A DNA stretch of 64,000 nucleotides, taken from NCBI RefSeq assembly GCF_000348785.1, contig NC_020520.1, forward strand, positions 4,766,182 through 4,830,181, written 5' to 3'. Below are positions 32,714 through 42,104 of the stretch, one piece after another (within the stretch, counting starts at the first letter, position 1; every line of letters begins with the position of its first letter). Origin of the DNA: Ilumatobacter coccineus YM16-304 (lineage in GTDB: Bacteria > Actinomycetota > Acidimicrobiia > Acidimicrobiales > Ilumatobacteraceae). The translations under genes and the position numbers were made by a program. Below the pieces are notes generated by a model. That model was not told the DNA's origin. It did not search any database and saw only the letters and a list, made by a program, of their open reading frames with translations.

Positions 32714-33147
32714 CAGTCGAGGTTCCGGACCACGAGAGCCAGCCCCCAGGTCGTCATCCCGGCGCCGAAGACGAGCCATCCGCCGTAGGTCCAGGCGACG
32801 CCGATCGTCCCGAGGAATCCGACGGCCATGGCGGCGATCATCGAGACACCGAAGCCCAGCGCCATGCATTCGAGCATCACGATTCGGCCGTATTCGTCGG
32901 ACCGCTGGGTTGCTCGATAGAGAGCAACGGCGACGCCGATCATCGGGAGGACGGGCAACAAGACCCAGAGCCGTGCCCCGGCTGTCGTCTCGTCGACGCG
33001 GTTCTGCACGATTGCGAGCAGGATCCAGAAGGTCACGATCGCAGGGATGAACTCTCGGAGGTAGCTGTTGCGCTGACGCTTGTCTTCAGCGCTCAGTCGA
33101 GGACCGCGGCCGGTGCGGCCGGCTTGAGCTTCGGTTCGATTTGCCAT
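32713..33147 (-). CDS. Four-helix membrane protein paired with the XRE regulator
   Basis: This 144-residue protein has a basic N-terminus of about 35 residues and four hydrophobic segments (FIPAIVTFWILLAIVQ, ARLWVLLPVLPMIGVAVALY, MLECMALGFGVSMIAAMAVGF, WLVFGAGMTTWGLALVV). The start MANRTEAQ at 33147 is chosen over an upstream ATG because a strong promoter ends 6 bases before it, giving a leaderless mRNA. It is the first gene of a pair with the XRE regulator, whose function may be to sense its state. Confidence 0.8.
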   Translation of the reverse strand: MANRTEAQAGRTGRGPRLSAEDKRQRNSYLREFIPAIVTFWILLAIVQNRVDETTAGARLWVLLPVLPMIGVAVALYRATQRSDEYGRIVMLECMALGFGVSMIAAMAVGFLGTIGVAWTYGGWLVFGAGMTTWGLALVVRNLD

Positions 33148-33182
33148 GCCGCCAATGTAAAGGGTCATTGTCTATATGTCAA
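33147..33182 (-). promoter_or_regulatory. Promoter giving a leaderless transcript
   Basis: On the minus strand there is a consensus -35 TTGACA (33182-33177), a 17-base spacer and a -10 TACATT (33159-33154). Six bases then lead to the ATG at 33147. Transcription should start at or next to the A of the start codon. Confidence 0.7.
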
Positions 33183-33326
33183 GGAGACTTTCCGACAAGG
33201 TGACTTGACTCAACGTGAGGGATCGCGCCGCCGCCAGGCACCTGGTCGCTCGCGACGAACGTGGTTACATGATCGAGCGCTCTTCGCGCCGCTACCCGCT
33301 CCTGCATGCGGGACGGCGGGAACCTT

Positions 33327-33342
33327 GTAGCACATGTGCTAC
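33327..33342. promoter_or_regulatory. VapB-type palindromic operator
   Basis: GTAGCACATGTGCTAC is a perfect 16-base palindrome 10 bases before the antitoxin ATG. It matches the pattern of Phd/YefM-type antitoxin operators and fits autoregulation by the complex. Confidence 0.8.
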
Positions 33343-33352
33343 CCTTCGGTCC

Positions 33353-33601
33353 ATGGACACCGTTGGTCTTCGTGAACTTCGTCAAGGCGCATCAGAACTG
33401 ATCCGACGCGTCGAGACTGGCGAGCAGATCGACATCACGGTCGCTGGGCGGCTCGCTGCTCGGCTCGTCCCGGTGACGCCGAAGCGTTGGCAGACCTGGG
33501 ACGCCATCGCCGATCTGTTCCACGGGCCACCCGACCCGAACTGGCAGAGCGACCAGGAGCTCGTCGATCAATCGATCACGAACCCCTGGGACGACGCGTG
33601 A
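33353..33601 (+). CDS. vapB: Phd/YefM-type antitoxin
   Basis: This 82-residue antitoxin has the family DNA-binding fold MDTVGLRELRQGASELIRRVETGEQIDITVAGRLAARLVPV (two blocks). The disordered toxin-neutralising tail ends in SITNPWDDA. It is followed at a GTGA overlap by the PIN toxin gene. The N-terminal fold should bind the palindrome just upstream. Confidence 0.92.
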   Translation: MDTVGLRELRQGASELIRRVETGEQIDITVAGRLAARLVPVTPKRWQTWDAIADLFHGPPDPNWQSDQELVDQSITNPWDDA

Positions 33602-33978
33602 AGGCGCTGCTCGACACCAGCGTGCTGATCGCGGCAGACGTTCCCGCCCTCGACGGCGAACTGGCCATCAGTTCCGCGTCGATCGCAGAGCTTCACTTCG
33701 GTGTCATGGTGACCGCTGACGACGCAACCCGAGCGGAACGGCTGAGAAGGCTGACGATGCTGCAACGGAGCTTCGATTCGCTCCCCATCGACGACCAGGT
33801 CGCCGCGAGCTACGGGCGACTCGCTGCTGCTGTGGTCCATGTCGGACGCCAACCGCGATCGCGCGTCTTCGACCTGCTGATCGCTGCAACAGCGCACGCT
33901 CACGACGCACGCCTGTACACCCGCAACGCCGCAGACCTCGTCGGCCTCGATCACCTCATCGAGATCGTTGCGGTCTGA
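33598..33978 (+). CDS. vapC: PIN-domain toxin (VapC-like)
   Basis: This 126-residue probable RNase has acidic PIN residues D6 (LLDTSVLI), E31 (SIAELHFG), D92 (VFDLLIAATA) and D113 (TRNAADLVGL). Active VapC toxins cleave tRNA or rRNA. The GTG start in the GTGA overlap is chosen; a longer in-frame reading would run back into the antitoxin gene. The catalytic set looks intact, so the module may be functional. Confidence 0.93.
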   Translation: MKALLDTSVLIAADVPALDGELAISSASIAELHFGVMVTADDATRAERLRRLTMLQRSFDSLPIDDQVAASYGRLAAAVVHVGRQPRSRVFDLLIAATAHAHDARLYTRNAADLVGLDHLIEIVAV

Positions 33979-34048
33979 CGACACGGCTTGCGACGCCGCA
34001 TGTCGAAGCGCCAACGATCCGCAAACGCGAGTTGTTCGCCCCTGATCA

Positions 34049-35512
<1,464 letters not shown>

Positions 35513-35704
35513 CTGCGTCTACTCAAGCACGCACACGCTGGGGATATCCAGACCCGATTGCCTGTAGAGAAGCCGAGAAATCAACTGCATACGGCTGTGT
35601 ACAGCCTGTGGAAATCTGTGGACGTCCCGTGGATGTGTTCATGTGAACAGTGTGCACCAGCCCTGTCACAGGGTTCGCCCACACTCCCCGTGACACCCCG
35701 CCGA

Positions 35705-35751
35705 TTTGTGTGACCGAACTCGAGAGCCAGCCGCGCTTTCGGTCACACAAA
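35705..35751. repeat. Perfect 14-bp inverted repeat upstream of dnaB
   Basis: TTTGTGTGACCGAA (35705-35718) and TTCGGTCACACAAA (35738-35751) are exact reverse complements, 19 bases apart. This could be a regulator site or a hairpin about 190 bases before dnaB. Confidence 0.75.
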
Positions 35752-35791
35752 CCCGGTGGGGTGGGCACGACTCGGAGCGGGCGAAAACGAC

Positions 35792-35825
35792 GACGGGCGT
35801 GCTTGCCGTAGCAAACACGCCCGTC
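35792..35825 (-). terminator. Terminator of the rpsF-ssb-rpsR-rplI operon
   Basis: GACGGGCGTG and CACGCCCGTC form a 10-base stem with a 14-base loop. On the minus strand it is followed within a few bases by GTCGTTTTCG, a short T run. It lies 37 bases after the rplI stop. Confidence 0.75.
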
Positions 35826-35862
35826 GAACGGAATCTGTCACGCCGATCATTCGGCGAGATCG

Positions 35863-36309
35863 TCACTCGGCGGCGACGACCTCGAGGGTGATCGGGAACG
35901 AGACGTCGGCGTGGAGGCTGGCGGTGGCCGTGTGCGACCCCACCGTCTTCACGCCGTCGACCTCGATCTCCTTGCGATCGATCTCGATGCCGGTCTGCTC
36001 CAGGATCGCGTCGGCGACGTCGCCGGCGTGGATCGAACCGAAGAGCTTTCCTTCACCACTGGCCTTGGCCGTGATCGTGATCGTCTGCGGAACGAGCTTG
36101 CTCGCCACCGCGGTCGCGGCCTCGCGCGACTCGTGATCCTTGGCGTCGCGTGCGGCACGCATCGACTTGGCCTGCTCGATCGCTCCGGTCGACGCCTTGA
36201 TGGCGTGTCCCTTCGGGAACAGGTAGTTGCGAGCGTGTCCGTCGGCGACGTCGACGATGTCACCGCGCAGGCCGAGGCCTTGCACGTCGGAACGAAGAAT
36301 GACCTGCAT
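35863..36309 (-). CDS. rplI: 50S ribosomal protein L9
   Basis: This 148-residue protein of the large subunit opens MQVILRSDVQGLGLRGDIVDVADGHARNYLFPKG (two blocks), the L9 signature, and has the usual long connecting helix and C-terminal domain. It is the last gene of the rpsF-ssb-rpsR-rplI operon, 2 bases after rpsR. Confidence 0.97.
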   Translation of the reverse strand: MQVILRSDVQGLGLRGDIVDVADGHARNYLFPKGHAIKASTGAIEQAKSMRAARDAKDHESREAATAVASKLVPQTITITAKASGEGKLFGSIHAGDVADAILEQTGIEIDRKEIEVDGVKTVGSHTATASLHADVSFPITLEVVAAE

Positions 36310-36311
36310 GT

Positions 36312-36764
36312 TCAGTCCTCCGAGCTTTCGTCGTTCGAGCCGGCCTCGTCGACAGCGCCCTCGGCGCCCTCGACCTGAGCGTCGAGTGCGAGTGACTCGT
36401 CGTCGGACTCGTTGCCCTCGGCGCCGTTCTCGTTGTTCGACGTGTCGCGGTCGCCGCGGCCTTCGCCACGCTCACCGCGGCGTCCACCCGTGCGGGTCGA
36501 TGCCACGCGCTTCGCGTACGGCAGGAGCGCCATTTCGCGAGCGACCTTGACGGCGTTGGCGACTTCACGCTGCTGCTGCAGGTCGTTGCCCGCGACGCGG
36601 CGGTTCTTGATCTTGGCGCGGTCGCTCATGAAACGGCTGAGCAGATCGACGTCCTTGTAGTCGATGTACTCCACCTTCTCGATGACGAGAACGCTGGTCT
36701 TCTTCTTGAATTTGCGAGGATTCGCATCCCGGGCTGACCGGGCCTTGTTCTTCTTGCTTGCCAT
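36312..36764 (-). CDS. rpsR: 30S ribosomal protein S18 with acidic C-terminal extension
   Basis: This protein of 150 residues is about twice the usual 75-90 of S18. The S18 core covers residues about 18-90: [53 protein letters not shown] (three blocks). Beyond it lies an Arg/Gly segment ([14 protein letters not shown]) and then a 45-residue acidic tail ending [12 protein letters not shown]. The zinc cysteines of some S18 paralogues are absent. The tail is in frame and has no signs of frameshift. It is co-transcribed with ssb and rplI. Confidence 0.95.
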   Translation of the reverse strand: MASKKNKARSARDANPRKFKKKTSVLVIEKVEYIDYKDVDLLSRFMSDRAKIKNRRVAGNDLQQQREVANAVKVAREMALLPYAKRVASTRTGGRRGERGEGRGDRDTSNNENGAEGNESDDESLALDAQVEGAEGAVDEAGSNDESSED

Positions 36765-36817
36765 GCGGCTGGTTCCTTACTGGAAAGAGTGGTCTTCGAT
36801 CGAAAGGGAATGGCGGA

Positions 36818-37258
36818 TCAGAACGGCTCTTCGTCGCCGTAGATCGGATCCGGAGCGGCTGCTGCGCCGCCCCCACCGCCACCACCCTGAGGTGCTGAGT
36901 CGCGGGCGATGCGCTCGACCTGGGCCTGGGCCCACTTCAAGCTCGGCCCGAGATCGTCAGCGATCACCTCGGTGATGTTCACCTTCTGGCCTTCTTTGTT
37001 GTCGTACGAGCGCTGCTCGAGACGACCGGTCACGATCACGCGGGAGCCCTTGGTGAGCGACGCCGCAGCGTTCTCACCGAGGTCGGCCCAGGCGACGATG
37101 TTGAAGAAGGACACCGCTTCTTGCCATTCGCCGTTGGATTGCCAACGGCGGTTGACGGCGAGCCCGAAACTTGCGACGCCACGGCCTCCCGTGGTGTAGC
37201 GCAGTTCAGGATCGCGAGTGATGTTCCCGACCAGTGTGACGGTGTTGTCCATTGCCAT
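36818..37258 (-). CDS. ssb: Single-stranded DNA-binding protein
   Basis: This 146-residue protein protects single-stranded DNA at forks. The OB fold begins MDNTVTLVGNITRDPELRYT and reaches about residue 110. A Gly/Ala-rich linker (GGGGGGGAAAAPDP) leads to the acidic tip DEEPF that recruits partner proteins. The first ATG is preferred because AGGGGA lies 5 bases upstream; a second is two codons in. The linker is short compared with Mycobacterium SSB. Confidence 0.97.
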   Translation of the reverse strand: MAMDNTVTLVGNITRDPELRYTTGGRGVASFGLAVNRRWQSNGEWQEAVSFFNIVAWADLGENAAASLTKGSRVIVTGRLEQRSYDNKEGQKVNITEVIADDLGPSLKWAQAQVERIARDSAPQGGGGGGGAAAAPDPIYGDEEPF

Positions 37259-37288
37259 GGTGTTCCCCTAGTACGTGTTGGCTGTTGC

Positions 37289-37621
37289 TCAGGCCGTCTC
37301 GACGGCCATGCCGCGGCGCTCGGCCTCGGCGTCCGGCAGGCGGATGAGCTTGTGGCGGACGACGTCGTCCGCGAGACGGAGTGTCCGCTCGAGCTCGTCG
37401 AGCGCACCCGGCGAAGCCACCAGTTCGGCGACCAAGTAGTAGCCGGCAGGCTTCTTGTTGATCGGGTAGGCGAACTGACGCTTGCCCCACCAATCGATCT
37501 TGCCGTGGATCGAACCACCGGCGGCTTCGACGCCGTCGGTCACGTTCTTCTGCCAGGCTTGGGCTTTCGGATCATCGACATCTCCGTCGATGATGACCAT
37601 CAATTCGTAGGCACGTGTCAT
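37289..37621 (-). CDS. rpsF: 30S ribosomal protein S6
   Basis: This 110-residue protein has the S6 start MTRAYELMVIIDGDVDD and conserved FAYPINKKPAGYYLVAELVASP and DELERTLRLADDVVRHKLIRL. GGGAGGAAAAAC lies before the ATG as a strong ribosome binding site. It is the first gene of the operon; a -10-like TATATT lies near 37696 on the minus strand. Confidence 0.96.
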   Translation of the reverse strand: MTRAYELMVIIDGDVDDPKAQAWQKNVTDGVEAAGGSIHGKIDWWGKRQFAYPINKKPAGYYLVAELVASPGALDELERTLRLADDVVRHKLIRLPDAEAERRGMAVETA

Positions 37622-37791
37622 ACGTGTTTTTCCTCCCTTCGGATACCGCAGGCTCGTGATGGCGAGCGTTGCGGCAGCCCCCGGAGGGGCAGGGCCAATA
37701 TAGAACGCGCCACGCTATCGCCATCGCGGGAATCGCGTGACCGCCTCGCGCGAGCGAGCTGCGGTCACCCGACCCGGCGGGTCGTCGCTGA

Positions 37792-39072
37792 TCACACGCT
37801 CATGGCGCTCATCAGCAGGTCGACGTCCACCAGCGACTGCGACTGGGTACCGTCGGCCTCGTACCGGTTGATCGCGAACTCGGCGGGCCGGAAGAACAAC
37901 GTGGCGAACACGATCTGTTGAAGCGCGAGATCGAACATCGCCGGTGGCAGTTCGATGTACGTCACGTCGTCGACCTCGCGCTCCTCGAGTTGCACGTTGT
38001 CGAGCTGAGTTCCGGAGTTGTCGTACAGCGTGCACCGCGGCCCCTGGCGCTGGCCTTCACGCCGTTCGATCAGGCACTCGGCGAAGAGCGACCCGTCGTC
38101 GGCGACAGCGGTGAACCCGATCGTGCCACCCGCGGGCACGTCCGCAGTGGGCCAGCCGATATGGACGACCTCATCGACACCCGTTCGGACATACATGGGG
38201 CCGTCGTAGGCGGGGACACCAAATGGTGACGGATCGAGTTGGAGCGCCGACACGTTCACTGCTTCCTCGCAGAGGGTCTGCACGCTGACCAACGCGAGCG
38301 ACAGATGTTCGGCGTCGAGCGACGGGTCGATCTGCTCGATTGCGAAGAGGGCCCGCCGCTCGAACGGCCCAGCCGTCTCGCATCGACCTTCGAGCGGACC
38401 CAGGCCGTCGTCGAACGGATACCACTGCCCGTCCCTCACCGCGACCGGCTCGCCGTCGACGGTGCTGAACTCGAAGTCGGCGACGAAGCCGTCACCGACC
38501 GGGGTCGAGGCGGCGGGTTCGATCTGACGACCGTCGACTTCGAGGCTGCCCCCGACTCCGACCCGCTGCAGTGTCCCGATGGATGCGGTGAAGGTGGCGA
38601 GCGTCGGGTCGGCGATGACCTCAGCCGTCGTCGCTTCATCGGCGGTGAGCACGACCGTCCGAGTCGTCTGGTCGCCACTCCCGAGCAGGTCGTTGTCGAC
38701 CTGGATCGTGAGATGAGCGTCCGAGGCCAGCTCGAGACCGTCGGGAAGGAGTGAATAGGCCGACAGTTCGCCTTCGCCGGGCTCGACCGGCTCGATGGTG
38801 ACCTCGGTGCCGGTCGCGACGGCACCCGCTGGCAGATCGAGCGTCACCAGGCCGTCAGGAGACGACACCATCCGTGCCGGGGCCGGCGCCAGCGCGGGCG
38901 GGTCGGAGGGAGCAGCGGCGACGTCGGTCACGACCGGGTCGGTGGACGCTGGTGGTGACGCCGTGTCGATCACGCCCGATTCGTCGGGCGTATCGCAAGC
39001 GGTCGCGCCGACGCCGAGCAGCAGGATGAGTCCCAGACGTCCGAGAGTGGTCAATGGCAGCGATTCGTGCAT
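37792..39072 (-). CDS. Hypothetical lipoprotein with ZU5-like domain
   Basis: This 426-residue protein has a lipoprotein signal ending GATAC (cysteine 26) and an Ala/Pro/Asp-rich linker. A segment reads MVSSPDGLVTLDLPAGAVATGTEVTIEP, which resembles the start of ZU5-type beta domains. Beta-rich regions with several cysteines follow. It has no catalytic motif. It is monocistronic and convergent to none. Function unknown; a surface or secreted binding role is plausible. Confidence 0.75.
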   Translation of the reverse strand: MHESLPLTTLGRLGLILLLGVGATACDTPDESGVIDTASPPASTDPVVTDVAAAPSDPPALAPAPARMVSSPDGLVTLDLPAGAVATGTEVTIEPVEPGEGELSAYSLLPDGLELASDAHLTIQVDNDLLGSGDQTTRTVVLTADEATTAEVIADPTLATFTASIGTLQRVGVGGSLEVDGRQIEPAASTPVGDGFVADFEFSTVDGEPVAVRDGQWYPFDDGLGPLEGRCETAGPFERRALFAIEQIDPSLDAEHLSLALVSVQTLCEEAVNVSALQLDPSPFGVPAYDGPMYVRTGVDEVVHIGWPTADVPAGGTIGFTAVADDGSLFAECLIERREGQRQGPRCTLYDNSGTQLDNVQLEEREVDDVTYIELPPAMFDLALQQIVFATLFFRPAEFAINRYEADGTQSQSLVDVDLLMSAMSV

Positions 39073-39208
39073 GCGGGAACCGTGGCCGTCCGAGCATCAT
39101 CGAAGCATCAATGCCCAGGTCAACGACGTTCTCGAGCCAGGTGCGCACCTGTGCTGGAACTCGCACCGCGGTGCCTTGCGCCAGGCTGCGGTCGGTCAGT
39201 CGAGTCGG

Positions 39209-39925
39209 TCAGCCGAGGAGCGGGCAGGTGGCTTCGTCGGCGGGGTCGGCGAGCTTCACGACCTCGGCGCGTGAGCCGGGGCCGATGCCGACCTTGCCGA
39301 GCTCTCCTTGGAACATCTCGATCGCCAACATGTACTCACCGTCCGCGCCGTAGCGCTCGCAGGTGGAGGAGTCGTCGGTGATGCACGGGGCCATGTCGGC
39401 CTCGCTCACGTACGACCCGTCGGGCGCGAACCATGCGATCGAGAGCGGCGTCGGGGTGTTGAACATGAAGAAGTTGCCCGACGTCGGCGCGTCCCAGGCG
39501 AACGCCATGCCGATCGGTTGGCCGAGGTCGTACACGCCCATCAGGCCGGTCGACCGCTCCGACGCGTCGTCGGCGAGCCACATGCAGACCTCGCACACGT
39601 TGCCGTCGGCATCGGTGATGCGAACGATCGCCGTGCCGACATCTTGCGGCGGTGAGCCGTCGCCCGTGGCGTCAGGCGATCGCGTGATCACGCCCTTGGT
39701 GGGAGGGATCTCCGATCGGTCGGCGACATCGTCGGCCACCGCGGAGGTGGTGATGCCCCCATCGACCAGTTCGTCATCCGCAACGACCGCAACATCGAGA
39801 TCGTCGACATCGTCGGTCGCCGAATCGATCGTCGCGACCGGCTCCAGCGTGACCGCAGCGTCGTCGTCACCGCTCCCGCACGCAGCGAGCACCATCGCGA
39901 GCGCGACGGCCACGCCGCGGAACAT
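39209..39925 (-). CDS. DUF192-family lipoprotein
   Basis: This 238-residue protein has a lipobox LAAC at cysteine 16, an acidic linker of about 100 residues and a C-terminal DUF192 domain: ERSTGLMGVYDLGQPIGMAFAWDAPTSGNFFMFNTPTPLSIAWFAPDG (three blocks). In DUF192 the usual block is R-x2-GLM followed by GM-F and F-M-N-T-PL-I-F. Its ATG shares one base with the stop of the DUF5318 gene, so they form an operon. The function is unknown. Confidence 0.85.
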   Translation of the reverse strand: MFRGVAVALAMVLAACGSGDDDAAVTLEPVATIDSATDDVDDLDVAVVADDELVDGGITTSAVADDVADRSEIPPTKGVITRSPDATGDGSPPQDVGTAIVRITDADGNVCEVCMWLADDASERSTGLMGVYDLGQPIGMAFAWDAPTSGNFFMFNTPTPLSIAWFAPDGSYVSEADMAPCITDDSSTCERYGADGEYMLAIEMFQGELGKVGIGPGSRAEVVKLADPADEATCPLLG

Positions 39926-40320
39926 CAGGCGCGGCCGCCGACGGGCAGCACACGCAGGAGGTGGTGCCATCGGCATTCGGTGCACGCCTCGACCACGTAC
40001 GCGTTGAGGTCGTCGGGACGAGCGTTGAGGCTGCGCATCTCCTTGGCCGTCGACACGCATCGACCCTGCGGACCGATGCCGTGCCCGAACACATAGGTGA
40101 CGAGACTCAGATTGACCTCTTCACAGATCGGGCAGATCGTGTTGGTGAGGGTGCCGACGTTCTTCGCCGCGCGGATCAACTCGGGGTGCGCATCGCACAC
40201 GGTGTCCATCGGCACTCGGCCTCGTCGGACCTCGGCGATCAGCATGCGACGAGCGAGTCGATGGTCGACGATCCCTCGCGCTCCATCGACGCCTCGGAGA
40301 GCGCCGGCTGTGAATGCCAT
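39925..40320 (-). CDS. DUF5318-family zinc-ribbon-like protein
   Basis: This 131-residue protein matches the actinobacterial DUF5318 family. It has cysteine pairs CPIC and CTEC plus a further Cys and His residues (HGIGPQGRC, CRWHH) that could form a zinc ribbon. An upstream arginine-rich segment (DHRLARRMLIAEVRRGRV) may bind nucleic acid. It is divergent from the methyltransferase gene. Confidence 0.8.
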   Translation of the reverse strand: MAFTAGALRGVDGARGIVDHRLARRMLIAEVRRGRVPMDTVCDAHPELIRAAKNVGTLTNTICPICEEVNLSLVTYVFGHGIGPQGRCVSTAKEMRSLNARPDDLNAYVVEACTECRWHHLLRVLPVGGRA

Positions 40321-40381
40321 GACTGGCGAGCGTAGCCCCATCCTCCGCCTCGGCGCCTCGCGACCGAGGTGTCGAGACCGG

Positions 40382-40993
40382 ATGTCCGTCACCATGGCAC
40401 CGGAACACGCCAGACTGGTCGGCGTGGCAGCCAACATCAGTTACGGATCCGGGATTCCGAGCGACGCAGAACTGCGCCTCTGTGGCGATGTGAGCGGTGC
40501 GAAGCGCGCCGTCGAACTCGGTGTGTCGGAGTGGTTCAACTCGCTCGAGTTCGCAGGCTCGGGGGCGAAGGCGATCGCGGTCGATCCCGACCCGGAGAAG
40601 ATCGCCGAGATGCGCCATCGCGCCGAACGCGCCGAGCTCACGGTGCAGTGCCTCCAAGCCGACCTCGCCGACCTCGGCGACATCACGTCGGCAACGGTCG
40701 AGGTCGTGGTCGCATCACACACCATCATCGACGTCGAAGACCTCGGTCGGCTGCTGCGCCAGGTCCACCGCATCCTCAAGCCGTCGATGCCGTTCGTCAT
40801 CGCCGTGCCCCACCCGTTCGCCGAGGTCAACGCCGGGCATCCGTACGGCTCCACGGCGCGCACGATCGGCGACTGGTTCACCGCCCTCGGCCGGTCGAAC
40901 TTCCGCGTCGACCAGGTGAAGGAACTCGGCGTCAGCCCGACCGAACCGATCCCCACCACGCTGGTGCTTCGCGCTCGCAAAGAAGGCTCGTGA
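40382..40993 (+). CDS. SAM-dependent methyltransferase-like protein
   Basis: This protein of about 203 residues has a class I methyltransferase-like core: a motif-I-like segment is replaced by EFAGSGAKAIAVDPDPEKIAEM, then VEVVVASHTIIDVEDLGRLLRQVHRILKPSMPFVIAVPHP (two blocks). The glycine-rich loop is poor, so activity is uncertain. Two start ATGs 12 bases apart are possible. Confidence 0.75.
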   Translation: MSVTMAPEHARLVGVAANISYGSGIPSDAELRLCGDVSGAKRAVELGVSEWFNSLEFAGSGAKAIAVDPDPEKIAEMRHRAERAELTVQCLQADLADLGDITSATVEVVVASHTIIDVEDLGRLLRQVHRILKPSMPFVIAVPHPFAEVNAGHPYGSTARTIGDWFTALGRSNFRVDQVKELGVSPTEPIPTTLVLRARKEGS

Positions 40994-41006
40994 CGCGTCG
41001 GGCTCG

Positions 41007-42089
41007 ATGATGGGCGGCACGACGATTCGCGCGATCGGACTCGTCGCGCTGCTCGCCAGCGCGACCGCCTGCGCCGGATCGGACACGGCGATCGACCAGA
41101 CCGACGCCGACACGAGCGTCACGAACACCACCGCCGATGCGGCCACCACGTCGGCACCCGACCAGACGAGTTCCACCACGACGTCGACGGCAGCCGACGC
41201 GACCACGAGTTCCCCACCGGCGACCGTGATGACGATCGACTGCCGACTGACCGGCGGCGCGAACCGCATCGCCGACCGCGACTTCGAGCTCCACCTCCCC
41301 GACGAGGTCGGCACCGCGACCAACCCGACCGGCGTGCAGAGTCCACTGCTCGTCCTCCTGCACGGGTTCGCCGCCGACGCGATCGAGTTCACGGCGGCGA
41401 CCGGACTCGACACACTCGCTCCGACCGCCGGCGTCGTGCTCGCCGCGCCACAGGGAATCGGTGACGTGGCGACCTGGCACATCGGCGGACCCGATGACCC
41501 CCTCGTCGCGAGCGACGTCGACTTCCTGAGCGCACTCGTCGACGAACTGATCGCGTCGCCGTGCATCGACCCCGACAACGTCTGGCTCGCCGGGTTCAGC
41601 GCCGGCTCGGCGTACACCGGGGTGTTCGGGTGCGCGCACGTCGACCGGTTCCGTGGTCTGGCGATGGTGAGCGGTCTGCCGCCTGCGATCTGTCCCGCCG
41701 ATGCGAACACGTCGATCCAGATCACGCACGGTGTCGACGACCCCGTCGTTCCGTTCACCGGCGGCGAGCAGACCGTCTCCGACGACGCATCGGTCGAACT
41801 CGACGGTGTGCCCGAATCGGCTGCCGGCTGGGCCGAGGTCGCCGGGTGCGCCGAACCCGAGCAGTTGACGTTCGGCGACACCGACCCGAGTTCGGTCACC
41901 GCATGGCGCGACTGCGCCGGACAGGCAGAGGTCTCGCTGCTCGCCGTCTCCGGACTCGGCCACGTCTGGGCCGGCAGCGATACACCGGGCGGTCTCGACC
42001 CGGGTACGCCGATCGTCGACGCGGGCTGCGTGATCCTCCACGCGATGACCGACGCCGACGGCGACCGCTTCGCCTCCTGCTTCGCCTGA
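41007..42089 (+). CDS. Secreted PHB depolymerase/LpqC-like esterase
   Basis: This 360-residue lipoprotein (lipobox SATAC, cysteine 22) has a 45-residue Thr/Ser/Asp linker. The esterase domain has an oxyanion loop in LLVLLHGFAADAIEF and the nucleophile elbow LAGFSAGSAY. An acid lies in THGVDDPVVPF and the histidine in SGLGHVWAG. This arrangement is that of PHB depolymerase/feruloyl esterase relatives such as LpqC. It is 13 bases after the methyltransferase-like gene. Confidence 0.88.
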   Translation: MMGGTTIRAIGLVALLASATACAGSDTAIDQTDADTSVTNTTADAATTSAPDQTSSTTTSTAADATTSSPPATVMTIDCRLTGGANRIADRDFELHLPDEVGTATNPTGVQSPLLVLLHGFAADAIEFTAATGLDTLAPTAGVVLAAPQGIGDVATWHIGGPDDPLVASDVDFLSALVDELIASPCIDPDNVWLAGFSAGSAYTGVFGCAHVDRFRGLAMVSGLPPAICPADANTSIQITHGVDDPVVPFTGGEQTVSDDASVELDGVPESAAGWAEVAGCAEPEQLTFGDTDPSSVTAWRDCAGQAEVSLLAVSGLGHVWAGSDTPGGLDPGTPIVDAGCVILHAMTDADGDRFASCFA

Positions 42090-42104
42090 ACGACGCGCCG
42101 TTCG

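Larger units (their letters stand above)
35513..35862. other. 350-base gap between rplI and dnaB
   Basis: I see no gene here. The gap holds a terminator-like hairpin for the ribosomal operon (35792-35825), a perfect 14-base inverted repeat (35705-35718 and 35738-35751) and, presumably, the dnaB promoter. Confidence 0.7.

Noticed and set aside
35596..35640. TGTGGAAAT and TGTGGACGT near dnaB as DnaA boxes
   Set aside because: Each differs from the consensus at two or more of nine positions.
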